A stretch of DNA of 60,687 bases. Origin: Bacillota bacterium. Lineage in GTDB: Bacteria > Bacillota > Clostridia > Acetivibrionales > DTU013. The stretch covers positions 1-60,687 of the forward strand of contig JAEZCO010000108.1 of the NCBI GenBank assembly GCA_023433505.1, written 5' to 3'. Shown in pieces: positions 17,968 to 26,215 of this stretch; position 1 is the first letter of the stretch; each line of letters starts with the position of its first letter. A model generated the notes under the pieces. That model searched no databases and was not told the DNA's origin. It saw only the letters and a program-made list of their open reading frames with translations. The position numbers were made by a program, and so were the translations under genes.

Positions 17968-18792
17968 TCATCTATTCTTTTCGCTTCTTGCGAAGACAAA
18001 TGTGCCAATAACAAGGCAAATCAGAGTTAATGCCACAATAGCAATAAATGTAATAATCGGATTAAACAGCACAACGCTGTCATACTCTGGTGTGCCTGCA
18101 TAGACCACCGCACGGGTAAGGTCAAGACAATAAGTCATAGGCATTACACGGGAAAGCCAGAGCAATATGCCGCTGGAATGATTGATAGGGATAATGGCGC
18201 CGGAGAGAAACATCTGCGGCATAACCACAAGCATTACCGCAAGATTTGCCAGCCTGTTGCTTTTGATAAAGCCAAGGATCAGCATGGCCACCGCTCCGGC
18301 TGCAAGGCACATGAGAGGCGACAAGGCAAATATTAATAAAAGCTGTCCTGCGCCAAGCGTTACCCCCATAAACAGTCCGACGATAATCGTCCCCAGCATG
18401 CCTACAATGGCGCCAAAGGACGAGCCTAAAATCTTGCCGACGATAATGGAGTAACGGGAGGCCGGCGACACCATCATTTCCTGTGTAAAGTCCGTAAAAT
18501 GGTCCTCAACCAGCGAAGTCATACCCGTTGTCGTAGTCATAAACAGCATATTGACAAGCATTCCCACCATCATAAACTGACCGTAGTTAAAGTTAAGTCC
18601 GCCTGCCATGTTTTCCCCCAAACTGCCGCCCAGCATTCCCATCATTACTATCGGCATGGCAAAGCTCATGATAATGGACATGGGCGACTTGAAAAACAGT
18701 GTGATATCCCGTGCCATGATGGTTATCACCGCATTGATTTCCTTTGCGGTTTTTGATTTTTTCCGTGGAATTTGCAATACAAGCTCACTCAT
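17968..18792 (-). CDS. ABC-2 type exporter permease (DrrB-like)
   Basis: This 274-residue membrane protein of the ABC-2 family has six hydrophobic segments (for example at about 34-54, 72-92 and 130-165) and the family block SRVMPMTYCLDLTRAVVY. Its ATG overlaps the stop of the ATPase gene by 4 bases (ATGA), so the two are translationally coupled. With the DrrA-like ATPase it should export a small hydrophobic compound such as a drug or antibiotic. Control by the linked MarR regulator is likely. Confidence 0.92.
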   Translation of the reverse strand: MSELVLQIPRKKSKTAKEINAVITIMARDITLFFKSPMSIIMSFAMPIVMMGMLGGSLGENMAGGLNFNYGQFMMVGMLVNMLFMTTTTGMTSLVEDHFTDFTQEMMVSPASRYSIIVGKILGSSFGAIVGMLGTIIVGLFMGVTLGAGQLLLIFALSPLMCLAAGAVAMLILGFIKSNRLANLAVMLVVMPQMFLSGAIIPINHSSGILLWLSRVMPMTYCLDLTRAVVYAGTPEYDSVVLFNPIITFIAIVALTLICLVIGTFVFARSEKNR

Positions 18793-19736
18793 GCTGCGCC
18801 ACCTCCTGTACGTGTCAAATATTCAATATAAGCGTCTTCCAGCGACGGCTCCTCCATTTTAAGCACCGACAGCCGGGTTTTGAGCCCTGCAATGATCTGC
18901 TGCGGCGTTATGTCCTGATAGGGCAAAACGACATGCTTATCTATTTTATGTGCCAGTCCCATACTGGAAAGCTCATCGGTCAGCGATGCGCGGTCTTCGG
19001 CATCCAAAATCAACTCCTGCTTGAGCAAGCTTTGTTTCATTTCATCCGGCGAGCCGTTAATGGCTATTTGCCCTTGATTGATGATGCACACCTTATCTAC
19101 ATGCTCGGCTTCATCAATATAGTGGGTGGTCAGGAACACCGTTGTGCCATACTCCCGCCTAACCTGATCGATATATTCCCAAAGACTGCGCCGGCTTACG
19201 GCGTCAAGTCCCTGCGTGGGCTCATCCAAAAACAGGATCTTGGGGGTATGAATGAGGCTGCGGATGATTTCCAGCTTGCGCTGCATGCCTCCCGACAGTT
19301 TTTTAATGGGTTTGAACAACGCATCCTTAATGCCAACGATATCGGCAAGCTCCATCACACGGTTTTTATAGGCAGCAGGCATCATATTAAAGGTCGGTCT
19401 GTATGAATACATCCCGTAGAGGCATGCATGGAAACGGATGTTTTCTTCCGCTGAAAGCTGGGTGTCAAGGCTCGGCTGCTGAAAGATGATGCCGACATTT
19501 TCGCGCACATGCTTTGCCTCTTTTTCCACATCGAAGCCTGCGATTTTCACGCTGCCTGAGGTTTTGGAAAGGGTGGTGGTCAAAATGGATATTGTCGTAG
19601 TCTTCCCCGCGCCGTTGGGGCCGAGGAAGGCGAAAAACTCGCCTTCCTCAACTGAAAAATCCACCCCTTTGACTGCCGGTGTTTTTGTTTTGTCATACTG
19701 CTTAACAAGGTTTTCGACTGAAATAATCGGTGCCAT
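18789..19736 (-). CDS. ABC exporter ATP-binding protein (DrrA-like)
   Basis: This 315-residue cytoplasmic ATPase energises the DrrB-like permease. It shows Walker A GPNGAGKTT (39-47), signature LSGGMQRK (147-154), Walker B ILFLDEPTQGLD (167-178) and the switch His in TTHYIDEAE near 205. A DrrA-type C-terminal extension (about 225-315) is present. I start at the ATG at 19736, one base after the marR stop, with GGCGG upstream. The frame is open further up inside marR but without family match. Confidence 0.94.
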   Translation of the reverse strand: MAPIISVENLVKQYDKTKTPAVKGVDFSVEEGEFFAFLGPNGAGKTTTISILTTTLSKTSGSVKIAGFDVEKEAKHVRENVGIIFQQPSLDTQLSAEENIRFHACLYGMYSYRPTFNMMPAAYKNRVMELADIVGIKDALFKPIKKLSGGMQRKLEIIRSLIHTPKILFLDEPTQGLDAVSRRSLWEYIDQVRREYGTTVFLTTHYIDEAEHVDKVCIINQGQIAINGSPDEMKQSLLKQELILDAEDRASLTDELSSMGLAHKIDKHVVLPYQDITPQQIIAGLKTRLSVLKMEEPSLEDAYIEYLTRTGGGAA

Positions 19737-19737
19737 A

Positions 19738-20364
19738 TCATCGTCCGCCTTTCTTATCGTCGTCATCCGGCCTTCCGTCCCATCCGCCGTAAGAATTCCT
19801 GTCCCATCCGCCGCGGTGTCCAAAAAAACCGCCTCTGTCAAAGGGCCCATGTCCGCCGAACCGTCCACCGTGCTTTTCCATAAACTGCTCCATCATCTTT
19901 TTACGCATTTCAAAATTCTCATCGGTGAACTTTTCGTCATAATGTTCCATGATACGCTTGAGATATTCATTCAGGGTATTTACTTCCTCGTCAGCCAAGC
20001 AATCCAGCAAATCCGCCATATCCTTGGTTTCATCTTCCATTTCGTCCGCTGCCGCCGCACCTTTTTCTGTCAACTTAATGTTAGAAACACGCCGGTCCTC
20101 TTCTGACGGCTCACGCGTTATATAGCCGCTCTTTTCCAGTTTGCTGAGCAATTCGGCCAAAGACTGCTTACTCATATCAAGCAAATAAGTCAATTCCTTT
20201 TGGCTGATTTCCGGCTTCATCTTTAAGATGGACAGGATGCGTCCCTGACCTCTGCGGGGATTGCCAAACGGCCCCCAGTTTCTTAGGTTTTGTATTTGAT
20301 GGCGGTGTAAAACCCCCTGCAGATTCAGCAAACGTTCAAATACTTCTTTTCTTAATTCACTCAT
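19738..20364 (-). CDS. MarR-family regulator with Gly/Arg/His-rich tail
   Basis: The product is a 208-residue winged-helix repressor. The MarR core spans about residues 5-145, with SQKELTYLLDMSKQSLAELLSKL as the DNA-recognition helices and EEDRRVSNIKLTEKG as the wing. The final ~45 residues are low-complexity, rich in Gly, Arg, His, Phe and Asp (GGRFGGHGPFDRGG and similar), unlike normal MarR proteins. The ATG at 20364 has an ideal GGAGGT site. It is the first gene of a three-gene exporter operon and has twin palindromes on its own promoter, so it probably represses the exporter until a ligand binds. Confidence 0.92.
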   Translation of the reverse strand: MSELRKEVFERLLNLQGVLHRHQIQNLRNWGPFGNPRRGQGRILSILKMKPEISQKELTYLLDMSKQSLAELLSKLEKSGYITREPSEEDRRVSNIKLTEKGAAAADEMEDETKDMADLLDCLADEEVNTLNEYLKRIMEHYDEKFTDENFEMRKKMMEQFMEKHGGRFGGHGPFDRGGFFGHRGGWDRNSYGGWDGRPDDDDKKGGR

Positions 20365-20392
20365 GTGATTTACCTCCATACAATTATTTTTA

Positions 20393-20445
20393 TCAGGTAC
20401 CTGACTTTATTATGCACCCGGTTTTCTTTTCTGTCAAGTACCTGA
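20393..20445 (-). promoter_or_regulatory. marR-drrAB promoter with two operators
   Basis: On the minus strand TTGACA (20432-20437) and CATAAT (20409-20414) have a 17-base spacer. Operator 1 is the perfect palindrome TCAGGTACCTGA (20393-20404), just downstream of the -10. Operator 2, TCAAGTACCTGA (20434-20445), overlaps the -35. Their centres are 41 bases apart, about four helical turns, which would put two MarR dimers on the same face. The layout strongly suggests repression by the MarR protein. Confidence 0.8.
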
Positions 20446-20603
20446 CTAAAAATTTTAATCATTTTGCCGTGGGAGGTTCTTCAACCCCATGTTCTGGCAA
20501 TAAGAAGCAATTCTGATCACCAAGTAGCCCACCTTTAATTGTATGGAAAAATATTGATATATTGTTTTGAATTATATAACAGTTCCTAAATGAGTTGATA
20601 TGT
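20446..20603. other. Intergenic, little visible
   Basis: This AT-rich stretch lies between the marR promoter and the oxidoreductase remnant. It may hold further decayed remains of that gene, but I recognise nothing. Confidence 0.3.
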
Positions 20604-20716
20604 TTACTGCTTATCGATATCTGCAACTGCTGCCAGTTCCACATTTTTCATTCGTTTATAAAAAGACAGGTGGGCCGTGGATTTGCCCCTGTTCCCATAA
20701 GTGCCGCCTTGATCAT
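20604..20716 (-). pseudogene. Truncated, frameshifted Gfo/Idh/MocA oxidoreductase
   Basis: An ATG at 20716, preceded by GAGGGGG and only 11 bases after the isomerase stop, begins MIKAALMGTGANPR. After a frameshift it continues AHLSFYKRMKNVELAAVADIDKQ and TAA. This is the N-terminal Rossmann start of a Gfo/Idh/MocA dehydrogenase (GTG motif, then VELAAVADID), broken after about 35 codons with the rest of the gene missing. The operon therefore once ended with a third oxidoreductase. Confidence 0.7.
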
Positions 20717-20727
20717 TGGTGTCCCCC

Positions 20728-21540
20728 TCAAATCAGCTTCTCAAGTAAAGCTTTGGCTTTCAAGATGTCTTCGGTCTGTTTTTCTCCCTTAATTTCACGT
20801 TCGATGGTAATTGCACCTTGATAACCCAGCTTTTTCAGCTTTTCTATCAACGCGGGGAAATTTACCCGGCCTTCGCCCAGCGCCTTTTCTTCTCCAAGCT
20901 TTCTTCCATCCGAGGGATATTCCCCGTCCTTTGCATGGACGCCCAATACGTATTCTCCCAGGATATCCAGTGCATCCACGGGATTCGCTTTGCCATACAG
21001 CAGGAGGTTTGCAGGGTCCAGATTCACCCCCGCATTTTCCGGCTGGAGGTCCTGAATGGCTCTTTTCAGCGTTGTGGGAGTCTCCTGTCCCGTTTCAAAT
21101 AAGAAGGTCTGGCCATTCTCCCTGCATCTGGCGGCAACATTCCTCAATGCACACAATAATGCTCTGTATACCTCGCTGTTGGGGTCCTCGGGTATGAAGC
21201 CCGCATGGGTTATAAAACAATCAACGGCGATTTTTTTTGCAAAATCCGAACCCTTTTTCAGAGTTTCCATACGGATGTACCGGTACTCTGCAGGTACCAG
21301 CCCCAGGGTCAGGGGGCCCTCGGTGAAATTCCATACGGCCGGCCCGGGCCAGCCGCACCAGAAGGCCGTTATCTCCACTCCCGATGCTTCTGAAGCCTTC
21401 AACACCCTTTGAGCCATTTCATCGGTATAAAAGCTTTCATTCCAGCAGGCCAGCTGGCAGGTCTCAAAACCCAGGCGGGCGGTTTCCGAAAACTTCCTTT
21501 CGATATCCTTGTCCAGAAAAGCCATAATACCAAGCTTCAT
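20728..21540 (-). CDS. Sugar-phosphate isomerase/epimerase-like TIM barrel
   Basis: This 270-residue cytoplasmic protein belongs to the xylose-isomerase-like/AP-endonuclease-2 superfamily. Metal-ligand blocks include ITHAGFIPED, LFETGQET (Glu), GVNLDPANLL (Asp), VLGVHAKDGEY (His and Asp) and a final TIERE (Glu). The ATG at 21540 has AAGGAGG 5 bases before it. It follows two Gfo/Idh/MocA oxidoreductases. In such pairs these proteins can be epimerases, keto-sugar isomerases or the eliminating enzyme of redox glycoside cleavage. The true substrate is unknown. Confidence 0.85.
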   Translation of the reverse strand: MKLGIMAFLDKDIERKFSETARLGFETCQLACWNESFYTDEMAQRVLKASEASGVEITAFWCGWPGPAVWNFTEGPLTLGLVPAEYRYIRMETLKKGSDFAKKIAVDCFITHAGFIPEDPNSEVYRALLCALRNVAARCRENGQTFLFETGQETPTTLKRAIQDLQPENAGVNLDPANLLLYGKANPVDALDILGEYVLGVHAKDGEYPSDGRKLGEEKALGEGRVNFPALIEKLKKLGYQGAITIEREIKGEKQTEDILKAKALLEKLI

Positions 21541-21607
21541 TTTAGCCTCCTTAATACACGCCATGCTTACGTGCACTCTCAAACCTCTGAAGATCATTCA
21601 TACGGAT

Positions 21608-22603
21608 TTATCCTTTCGACTTTTTGATTACCTCTTCCGGTTTATGGCTTTGAGAGGATTTGTATGCCGCCAGGGCAATTTCCATGGCTCTTGCTCCGTC
21701 AAGGCCCGTCACGGAAGGGGCTTTCCCGCTCCTTATCACCGCTGCGAATTCCTCCACAAGGCCGGTATCGCCGCTGCTCCCCCATAGGGCATCCCATATC
21801 TCCGTCCCGGCAAATACCCTTTGATTCTGTTTATAGGCATCCACCACCACAACCCCTTTGGTGCCCACAATTTCCAGATATACCTCGGGCCATATGGGGT
21901 AATTTTTGTGATGGGCCCAGCTGGTATCAATGGTGCCGAATACGCCGTTTTCAAGCTCCACACAAAGCAGGCCGCAGTCATCGATGCCCTTGTTGTGGAT
22001 CAGCGCGCCTGCTTCCGCATATACGGTTTTAGCCTCACTTCCGGTAAACCACCGCATAAGATCCGCGATGTGCACCGTATGATCCATTACAGCCCCTCCT
22101 CCCGCCAGCTCCTTGTCCAGGAACCAGCCGGAGGGTAGTTTACCATGGTTTATACCGGTTATGCAAAGAATATCACCGATCTCTCCGGCATCCACCGCCT
22201 TTTTGGCATCCAGCACCGCCTGGTTGAACCTTAAGGGAAACGCCGTCATGACGCTGACATTATTCCTTTTGCAGGCGTCCAGCATGTTCTCCGCGTCCTC
22301 ATGGGTAACCGAAAAGGGTTTCTCAACAAGAATGTGCTTCCCTGCGGCGGCGGAATCCATCACAACAGGAGCGTGCCGCTTGTTGCAGGTACAGACAACC
22401 ACCCCGTCGATATCGGATTGCAAAAGCCTTTGATAATCTTCGAAATATTCCGTTCCAAATTTCGCCGCCATTTCGGCCCCTCTGTGAGGATCGCTGTCCG
22501 CTATGCCGGCCAGCTCCACATCGGGTATTTTTTTCAATGCGCCGGTATAACTCACCGCGTGCATATGCTCAAAGCTTATGATGCCAATCTTTATTTTTTT
22601 CAT
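21608..22603 (-). CDS. Gfo/Idh/MocA-family oxidoreductase (second)
   Basis: This 331-residue NAD(P)-dependent sugar or inositol dehydrogenase family member has an N-terminal Rossmann fold. It starts IKIGIISFEHMHAVSY, in which the usual GxGxxG is replaced by a GIISFEHMH loop, so cofactor binding may be atypical. The family block VEKPFSVTHEDAENM (Glu-Lys-Pro) is clear. A substrate-domain motif AGGGAVMDHTVHIADLMRW carries the catalytic Asp/His. It overlaps the upstream oxidoreductase by 4 bases (ATGA) and precedes the TIM-barrel gene. It probably works in sequence with both. Confidence 0.9.
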   Translation of the reverse strand: MKKIKIGIISFEHMHAVSYTGALKKIPDVELAGIADSDPHRGAEMAAKFGTEYFEDYQRLLQSDIDGVVVCTCNKRHAPVVMDSAAAGKHILVEKPFSVTHEDAENMLDACKRNNVSVMTAFPLRFNQAVLDAKKAVDAGEIGDILCITGINHGKLPSGWFLDKELAGGGAVMDHTVHIADLMRWFTGSEAKTVYAEAGALIHNKGIDDCGLLCVELENGVFGTIDTSWAHHKNYPIWPEVYLEIVGTKGVVVVDAYKQNQRVFAGTEIWDALWGSSGDTGLVEEFAAVIRSGKAPSVTGLDGARAMEIALAAYKSSQSHKPEEVIKKSKG

Positions 22604-23607
22604 GACGCCACCTCTCCGGGACAAACCGGCTGCCCGGTCCTGGACGACTCTATTGCAGCCAGTGAAACTGCCAGCACCTTTATGGCGTCTTCCGCCGATA
22701 CTGCCGGCGCCTTGTTCGTAATCACGCAATTTACAAATTCCTGCAGCTCTGCCGCGAAGGGCATCTCTTTATGGAAAAGCGGGCTTTCGCAAGTGATTTT
22801 TTCCATACCGTCCTTCAGCACATGCTTTCTCAGTGGGGTACTTGCCTTGCTGTCAAATTCTATCTGCCCTTTGGTTCCGATAACCTCAAAGGCGGTGCCG
22901 AAGACAGCCCCTGCGGGATAGGCCCAGCTTCCTTCCACATGGGCAATGGCGCCGTTTTTCAATCTCAGGACGGCAAGGCCGTGGTCTATATTCTTAAGCC
23001 CTTTTGTCATCAGGTTTCTGGCATAAACCCTGTCTATATCGCCAAAGCAGTGCAGGATCCAGTCAAAATCATGAATGGCAAGGTCCAGCAGCACACCCCC
23101 GCTTTGCTCATAATTACTGTACCAGTTATTTTGACCCCAGCAGGGGTATGCACCGGCCCTGGTGGTGCGGATGAGCTTTGGCGTTCCTATTTGGCCCTCC
23201 GATATGATTTGCCGGGCATTGATATAGGCGGGGAAATATCTGACCACATGGCCGACGAAAAGCTTTACACCGTTTTTCCGCGCACATTCCCGCATTTGTC
23301 CGGCATCCTCCATGCTTGCGGCTATGGGTTTTTCGCAAAAAACATGGAGCCCCCTGTCCATGGCTTTGATGGCTACTTTTTTATGCAGGTATGTCGGAAG
23401 GCAGATGTCCATGGCATCAATTTCTTCATTTTCCAGCAGTTCCTCAGGACTTGCGTACACCTTTGCATGATGCTCCTTTGCAAGACTCCCTGCCCTGCCG
23501 GTATCTATATCGCAGATTGCAGTAACTTTGGCATTTTCAATATTCAAATACGCAGCGCTGTGTGTCCTTCCTATGGTGCCTGCGCCTACGATGGCAATTC
23601 TTAACAT
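22600..23607 (-). CDS. Gfo/Idh/MocA-family oxidoreductase (first)
   Basis: This 335-residue NAD(P)-dependent dehydrogenase has a canonical Rossmann motif VGAGTIGRTHSAAYL near residue 7, an acidic residue after the second strand (CDID, favouring NAD), the CEKPIAASMEDA block with the catalytic Lys, and GGVLLDLAIHDFDWILH with the Asp and His of the active site. The ATG is preceded by GGAGGATAAG. It is coupled to the next oxidoreductase gene. Two paralogous dehydrogenases in one operon suggest oxidation and later re-reduction of one sugar. Confidence 0.93.
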   Translation of the reverse strand: MLRIAIVGAGTIGRTHSAAYLNIENAKVTAICDIDTGRAGSLAKEHHAKVYASPEELLENEEIDAMDICLPTYLHKKVAIKAMDRGLHVFCEKPIAASMEDAGQMRECARKNGVKLFVGHVVRYFPAYINARQIISEGQIGTPKLIRTTRAGAYPCWGQNNWYSNYEQSGGVLLDLAIHDFDWILHCFGDIDRVYARNLMTKGLKNIDHGLAVLRLKNGAIAHVEGSWAYPAGAVFGTAFEVIGTKGQIEFDSKASTPLRKHVLKDGMEKITCESPLFHKEMPFAAELQEFVNCVITNKAPAVSAEDAIKVLAVSLAAIESSRTGQPVCPGEVAS

Positions 23608-23639
23608 CCTTATCCTCCCCCAAACGGATTTAACGGAAT

Positions 23640-24407
23640 TTATCTCATTAACAGCAATGACTCGCCGTTATATTTTTCAAGCATGCATCTGCCCCAGTTT
23701 GTATTTCCTACCTCATGCAGCAGGTGGGCGTCACTTCCCAGACTGACGGGTACCTTGTTTTCAATCAGTCTTTTTATGACTTCCTCCCTTGGCGTCGACG
23801 TAACGCAATGGAGCTCCAACGCCTTTCCTGACCGGGAAAGGGCCTTTATCAGCTCCGCAATAAAGGCTTCATCAAAATATTTTCCCACAAGGCTCCTTGA
23901 AAGCGCCCTTCTTTCCTCATACGTCGTACCGGGGCCCAAAAGCATTCCGTAAGCCAGGTACGCTTCACAATGCCCTAAAATGTCTCCCGGCCCCGCCGCC
24001 ATTTTCAGAAGCTTGTCCTTATAGCTCTCCCAGAACCTGTCATTGAAGTATTCTCCAGGAATCAGGCCGCCTTCATATTCCAGGTAGTGAAGGCTGGTAA
24101 TGATGAGGTCACAGTTGTCCATGACCCTGCTGCTTACACGTAAATCCCCATAAAGATCCGTACAGGTTTCAATGCCGCATAAAACCCGCAGGCCGGTTTT
24201 TTCCGCATATTCCTTTATATCCTCAAAATGCTTCAGAAGTTTTTCTTCGGTAATGGACCGTATTGTCTCCCTGGGATCAAAAGGATCAAAATGGTCGGTA
24301 ACGGCAATACAGTCCATATTCAGCTCCCTGGCCCTGTCCAGCACCATCCTGTACGAAGGCTGTCCGTCGGAAAAATCCGTATGAACGTGATAATCTACAT
24401 TATCCAC
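23640..24407 (-). CDS. PHP-domain phosphoesterase (HisJ/HisK-like)
   Basis: The product is a 255-residue PHP-superfamily metallo-phosphatase. Metal-binding motifs are DYHVHTDFSDG at the N-terminus, VTDHFDPF near residue 37, GIETC near 82, a LELHCVT region and a C-terminal GSDAHLLHEVG. Histidinol phosphatase itself belongs to this family, but the genetic setting (sugar importer and oxidoreductases) points to a sugar-phosphate or related ester. The start is GTG at 24407 with AAAGGG upstream, 4 bases after the permease stop. Confidence 0.88.
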   Translation of the reverse strand: MDNVDYHVHTDFSDGQPSYRMVLDRARELNMDCIAVTDHFDPFDPRETIRSITEEKLLKHFEDIKEYAEKTGLRVLCGIETCTDLYGDLRVSSRVMDNCDLIITSLHYLEYEGGLIPGEYFNDRFWESYKDKLLKMAAGPGDILGHCEAYLAYGMLLGPGTTYEERRALSRSLVGKYFDEAFIAELIKALSRSGKALELHCVTSTPREEVIKRLIENKVPVSLGSDAHLLHEVGNTNWGRCMLEKYNGESLLLMR

Positions 24408-24411
24408 GGCT

Positions 24412-25263
24412 TCACCCTTTTATTCCCGTCAGGGAAATTCCCTCAACAAAGTACTTTTGAAATACAATATATATGATCAATACCGGAATAACCGCCACAG
24501 AGGCCGCCGCCATTTTCACATTATAGGCGTCGTAATACTGGCTGGAAAAGTTGGATATTGCCACCGGCAGCGTCCTCAGCTCCTCACTGCTTGCAACCAG
24601 CAGCGGCCACTGGAATGCATTCCAGCTTGCGACAAACTTGGTAATGGTAATTACGGCGATAATGGGCTTAATCAGCGGCAATATATGCTTCCTGAATATC
24701 AGCATCTCTCCCGCCCCGTCAATGCGGGCGGATTCGATAAGGGACGTGGGAATTGTGGAAATAAAATTTCTGGCAAGAAAAATACTGAACGCGTCCGCCA
24801 GGCCGGGAAAAATAAGCCCGAAATAGGTATCCACCGCATTTACCCTATAGGCCAGAATATAGAGGGGAATGATGGTAGCGACCCACGGCACCATGGTCGT
24901 TGCCAGAACGATGGCAAACAGCACCTTTTTCCCCCGGAATTCATACTTGGCAAATCCATATCCGGCCAGGGTTACAATGATGATGTTAAAAATTACCTGC
25001 ACCGCCGTTACGTAAATACTGTTTATGTAAAACCTGGTGAAATTGGCCTTGGCAAACAACTCGTTAAAGTTATCCAGGGAATAGCTGTCGGGAAATATCC
25101 TGGGCGGGGTATAGTAAAACTCCTTGATGCCCTTGAAGGAAGAGAACAACATCCAGAGAAAAGGCCCTACGATGAGGACGGAGCCCAAACATAACAATGC
25201 AATCAGTATGGATTTATTCACCGTTTTTTTGATGGCGTTATCGATTGTCTTATTTTTAACCAT
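24412..25263 (-). CDS. CUT1 sugar ABC transporter permease (MalG type)
   Basis: This 283-residue permease has six membrane segments. The EAA loop is ESARIDGAGEMLIF followed by ILPLIKP. The C-terminus VEGISLTGIKG is typical of MalG partners. The gene starts 15 bases after the MalF-type permease and is followed almost directly by the PHP gene, so the enzyme genes share its transcript. It is part of the ROK-controlled operon. Confidence 0.94.
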   Translation of the reverse strand: MVKNKTIDNAIKKTVNKSILIALLCLGSVLIVGPFLWMLFSSFKGIKEFYYTPPRIFPDSYSLDNFNELFAKANFTRFYINSIYVTAVQVIFNIIIVTLAGYGFAKYEFRGKKVLFAIVLATTMVPWVATIIPLYILAYRVNAVDTYFGLIFPGLADAFSIFLARNFISTIPTSLIESARIDGAGEMLIFRKHILPLIKPIIAVITITKFVASWNAFQWPLLVASSEELRTLPVAISNFSSQYYDAYNVKMAAASVAVIPVLIIYIVFQKYFVEGISLTGIKG

Positions 25264-25278
25264 ATTCTTTTCCTCTCA

Positions 25279-26157
25279 TTACTGAATATCCATGTCCAGA
25301 GCCTTATACTGGACCAGCGTCACCACCAGTATCACTGCAAACAAAACAAAGGACATTGCACTTGCATAACCCATTTCCGATCTCCAGAAGCCCTTTTCAA
25401 AGATGTAATTGACCACCGAGACCGTGCTTCTTAAGGGCGCATATTCCCTGAAAACATAAGTTTCCTGGAATATCATGAAAATATTGATGATACCGGTAAC
25501 AACCAGGTAAACATTGGCAGGCTTCAGCAGCGGAAAGGTAATATGCCTGAATTTCTGCGCCCACGTGGCTCCATCAATATTCGCGGCTTCAATCAGCTCA
25601 ACCGGTATGCCTTGCAATCCGGCTAAATAAATCAGCATGGCAGCTCCTGCATTTTTCCATACGCGGAAGAGTATTACCGACATCACTGCTGTCCTGGCAT
25701 CGTGGACCCAGCCGATGCCGGGTATGCCGAAGGCATTCAGAATGTTGTTGAACAGTCCGAAATTGGGCTGAAAGAACCATTCAAAGAGGACGGCAACAGC
25801 AATGGTGGAGGTTATGACCGGCGAGTAGTATATCACCCTGAATACCGTTATTCCCCTCATCCGGTTATTCAAAAGCAGCGCCATGATCAAGCCGGCTCCC
25901 ATGATTATGGGAAGGGAGACAAAGAACTGTGCCATGATCCAGACCGACTTATAGAATTCCGCATCCTTAAACAGCTTGATATAATTTTCCAGGCCGATAA
26001 AATTCTTTTTAGGACTTAAGGCAGTCCAGTCCGTGAAGCTGATAGGCAGAGCCATCAGCACGGGTATAATCACTACAATGAACAGGTAAATCATTGCAGG
26101 ACCTATAAACATGTATGGAGCAAACTTCATTTTGTTAATTTTCACACTCAAGCTCAT
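25279..26157 (-). CDS. CUT1 sugar ABC transporter permease (MalF type)
   Basis: This membrane permease of about 292 residues has the EAA loop EAANIDGATWAQKF followed by FPLLKP. The start is uncertain. An ATG at 26172 touches the hairpin and has no ribosome site. The ATG at 26157 has GGGGG immediately in front. A TTG at 26151 has the same GGGGG at a better distance. I list 26157. A strong hairpin separates it from the binding-protein gene. Confidence 0.92.
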   Translation of the reverse strand: MSLSVKINKMKFAPYMFIGPAMIYLFIVVIIPVLMALPISFTDWTALSPKKNFIGLENYIKLFKDAEFYKSVWIMAQFFVSLPIIMGAGLIMALLLNNRMRGITVFRVIYYSPVITSTIAVAVLFEWFFQPNFGLFNNILNAFGIPGIGWVHDARTAVMSVILFRVWKNAGAAMLIYLAGLQGIPVELIEAANIDGATWAQKFRHITFPLLKPANVYLVVTGIINIFMIFQETYVFREYAPLRSTVSVVNYIFEKGFWRSEMGYASAMSFVLFAVILVVTLVQYKALDMDIQ

Positions 26158-26172
26158 ACCCCCGTAAATCAT

Positions 26173-26201
26173 TCAGAGAAGGGCATATCTCCCTTCTCTG
26201 A
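26173..26201 (-). promoter_or_regulatory. Intercistronic hairpin between binding protein and permease
   Basis: TCAGAGAAGGG (26173-26183) pairs perfectly with CCCTTCTCTGA (26191-26201) across a 7-base loop. It starts about 15 bases after the binding-protein stop codon and has no T-run after it. Like the three other such hairpins here, it probably protects the binding-protein mRNA 3' end or reduces downstream expression. Confidence 0.75.
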
Positions 26202-26215
26202 GTGAAAACACATAA

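Noticed and set aside
22771..23604. 277-codon plus-strand frame opposite the first Gfo/Idh/MocA gene
   Set aside because: Antisense shadow; the minus-strand frame has all motifs of the family.
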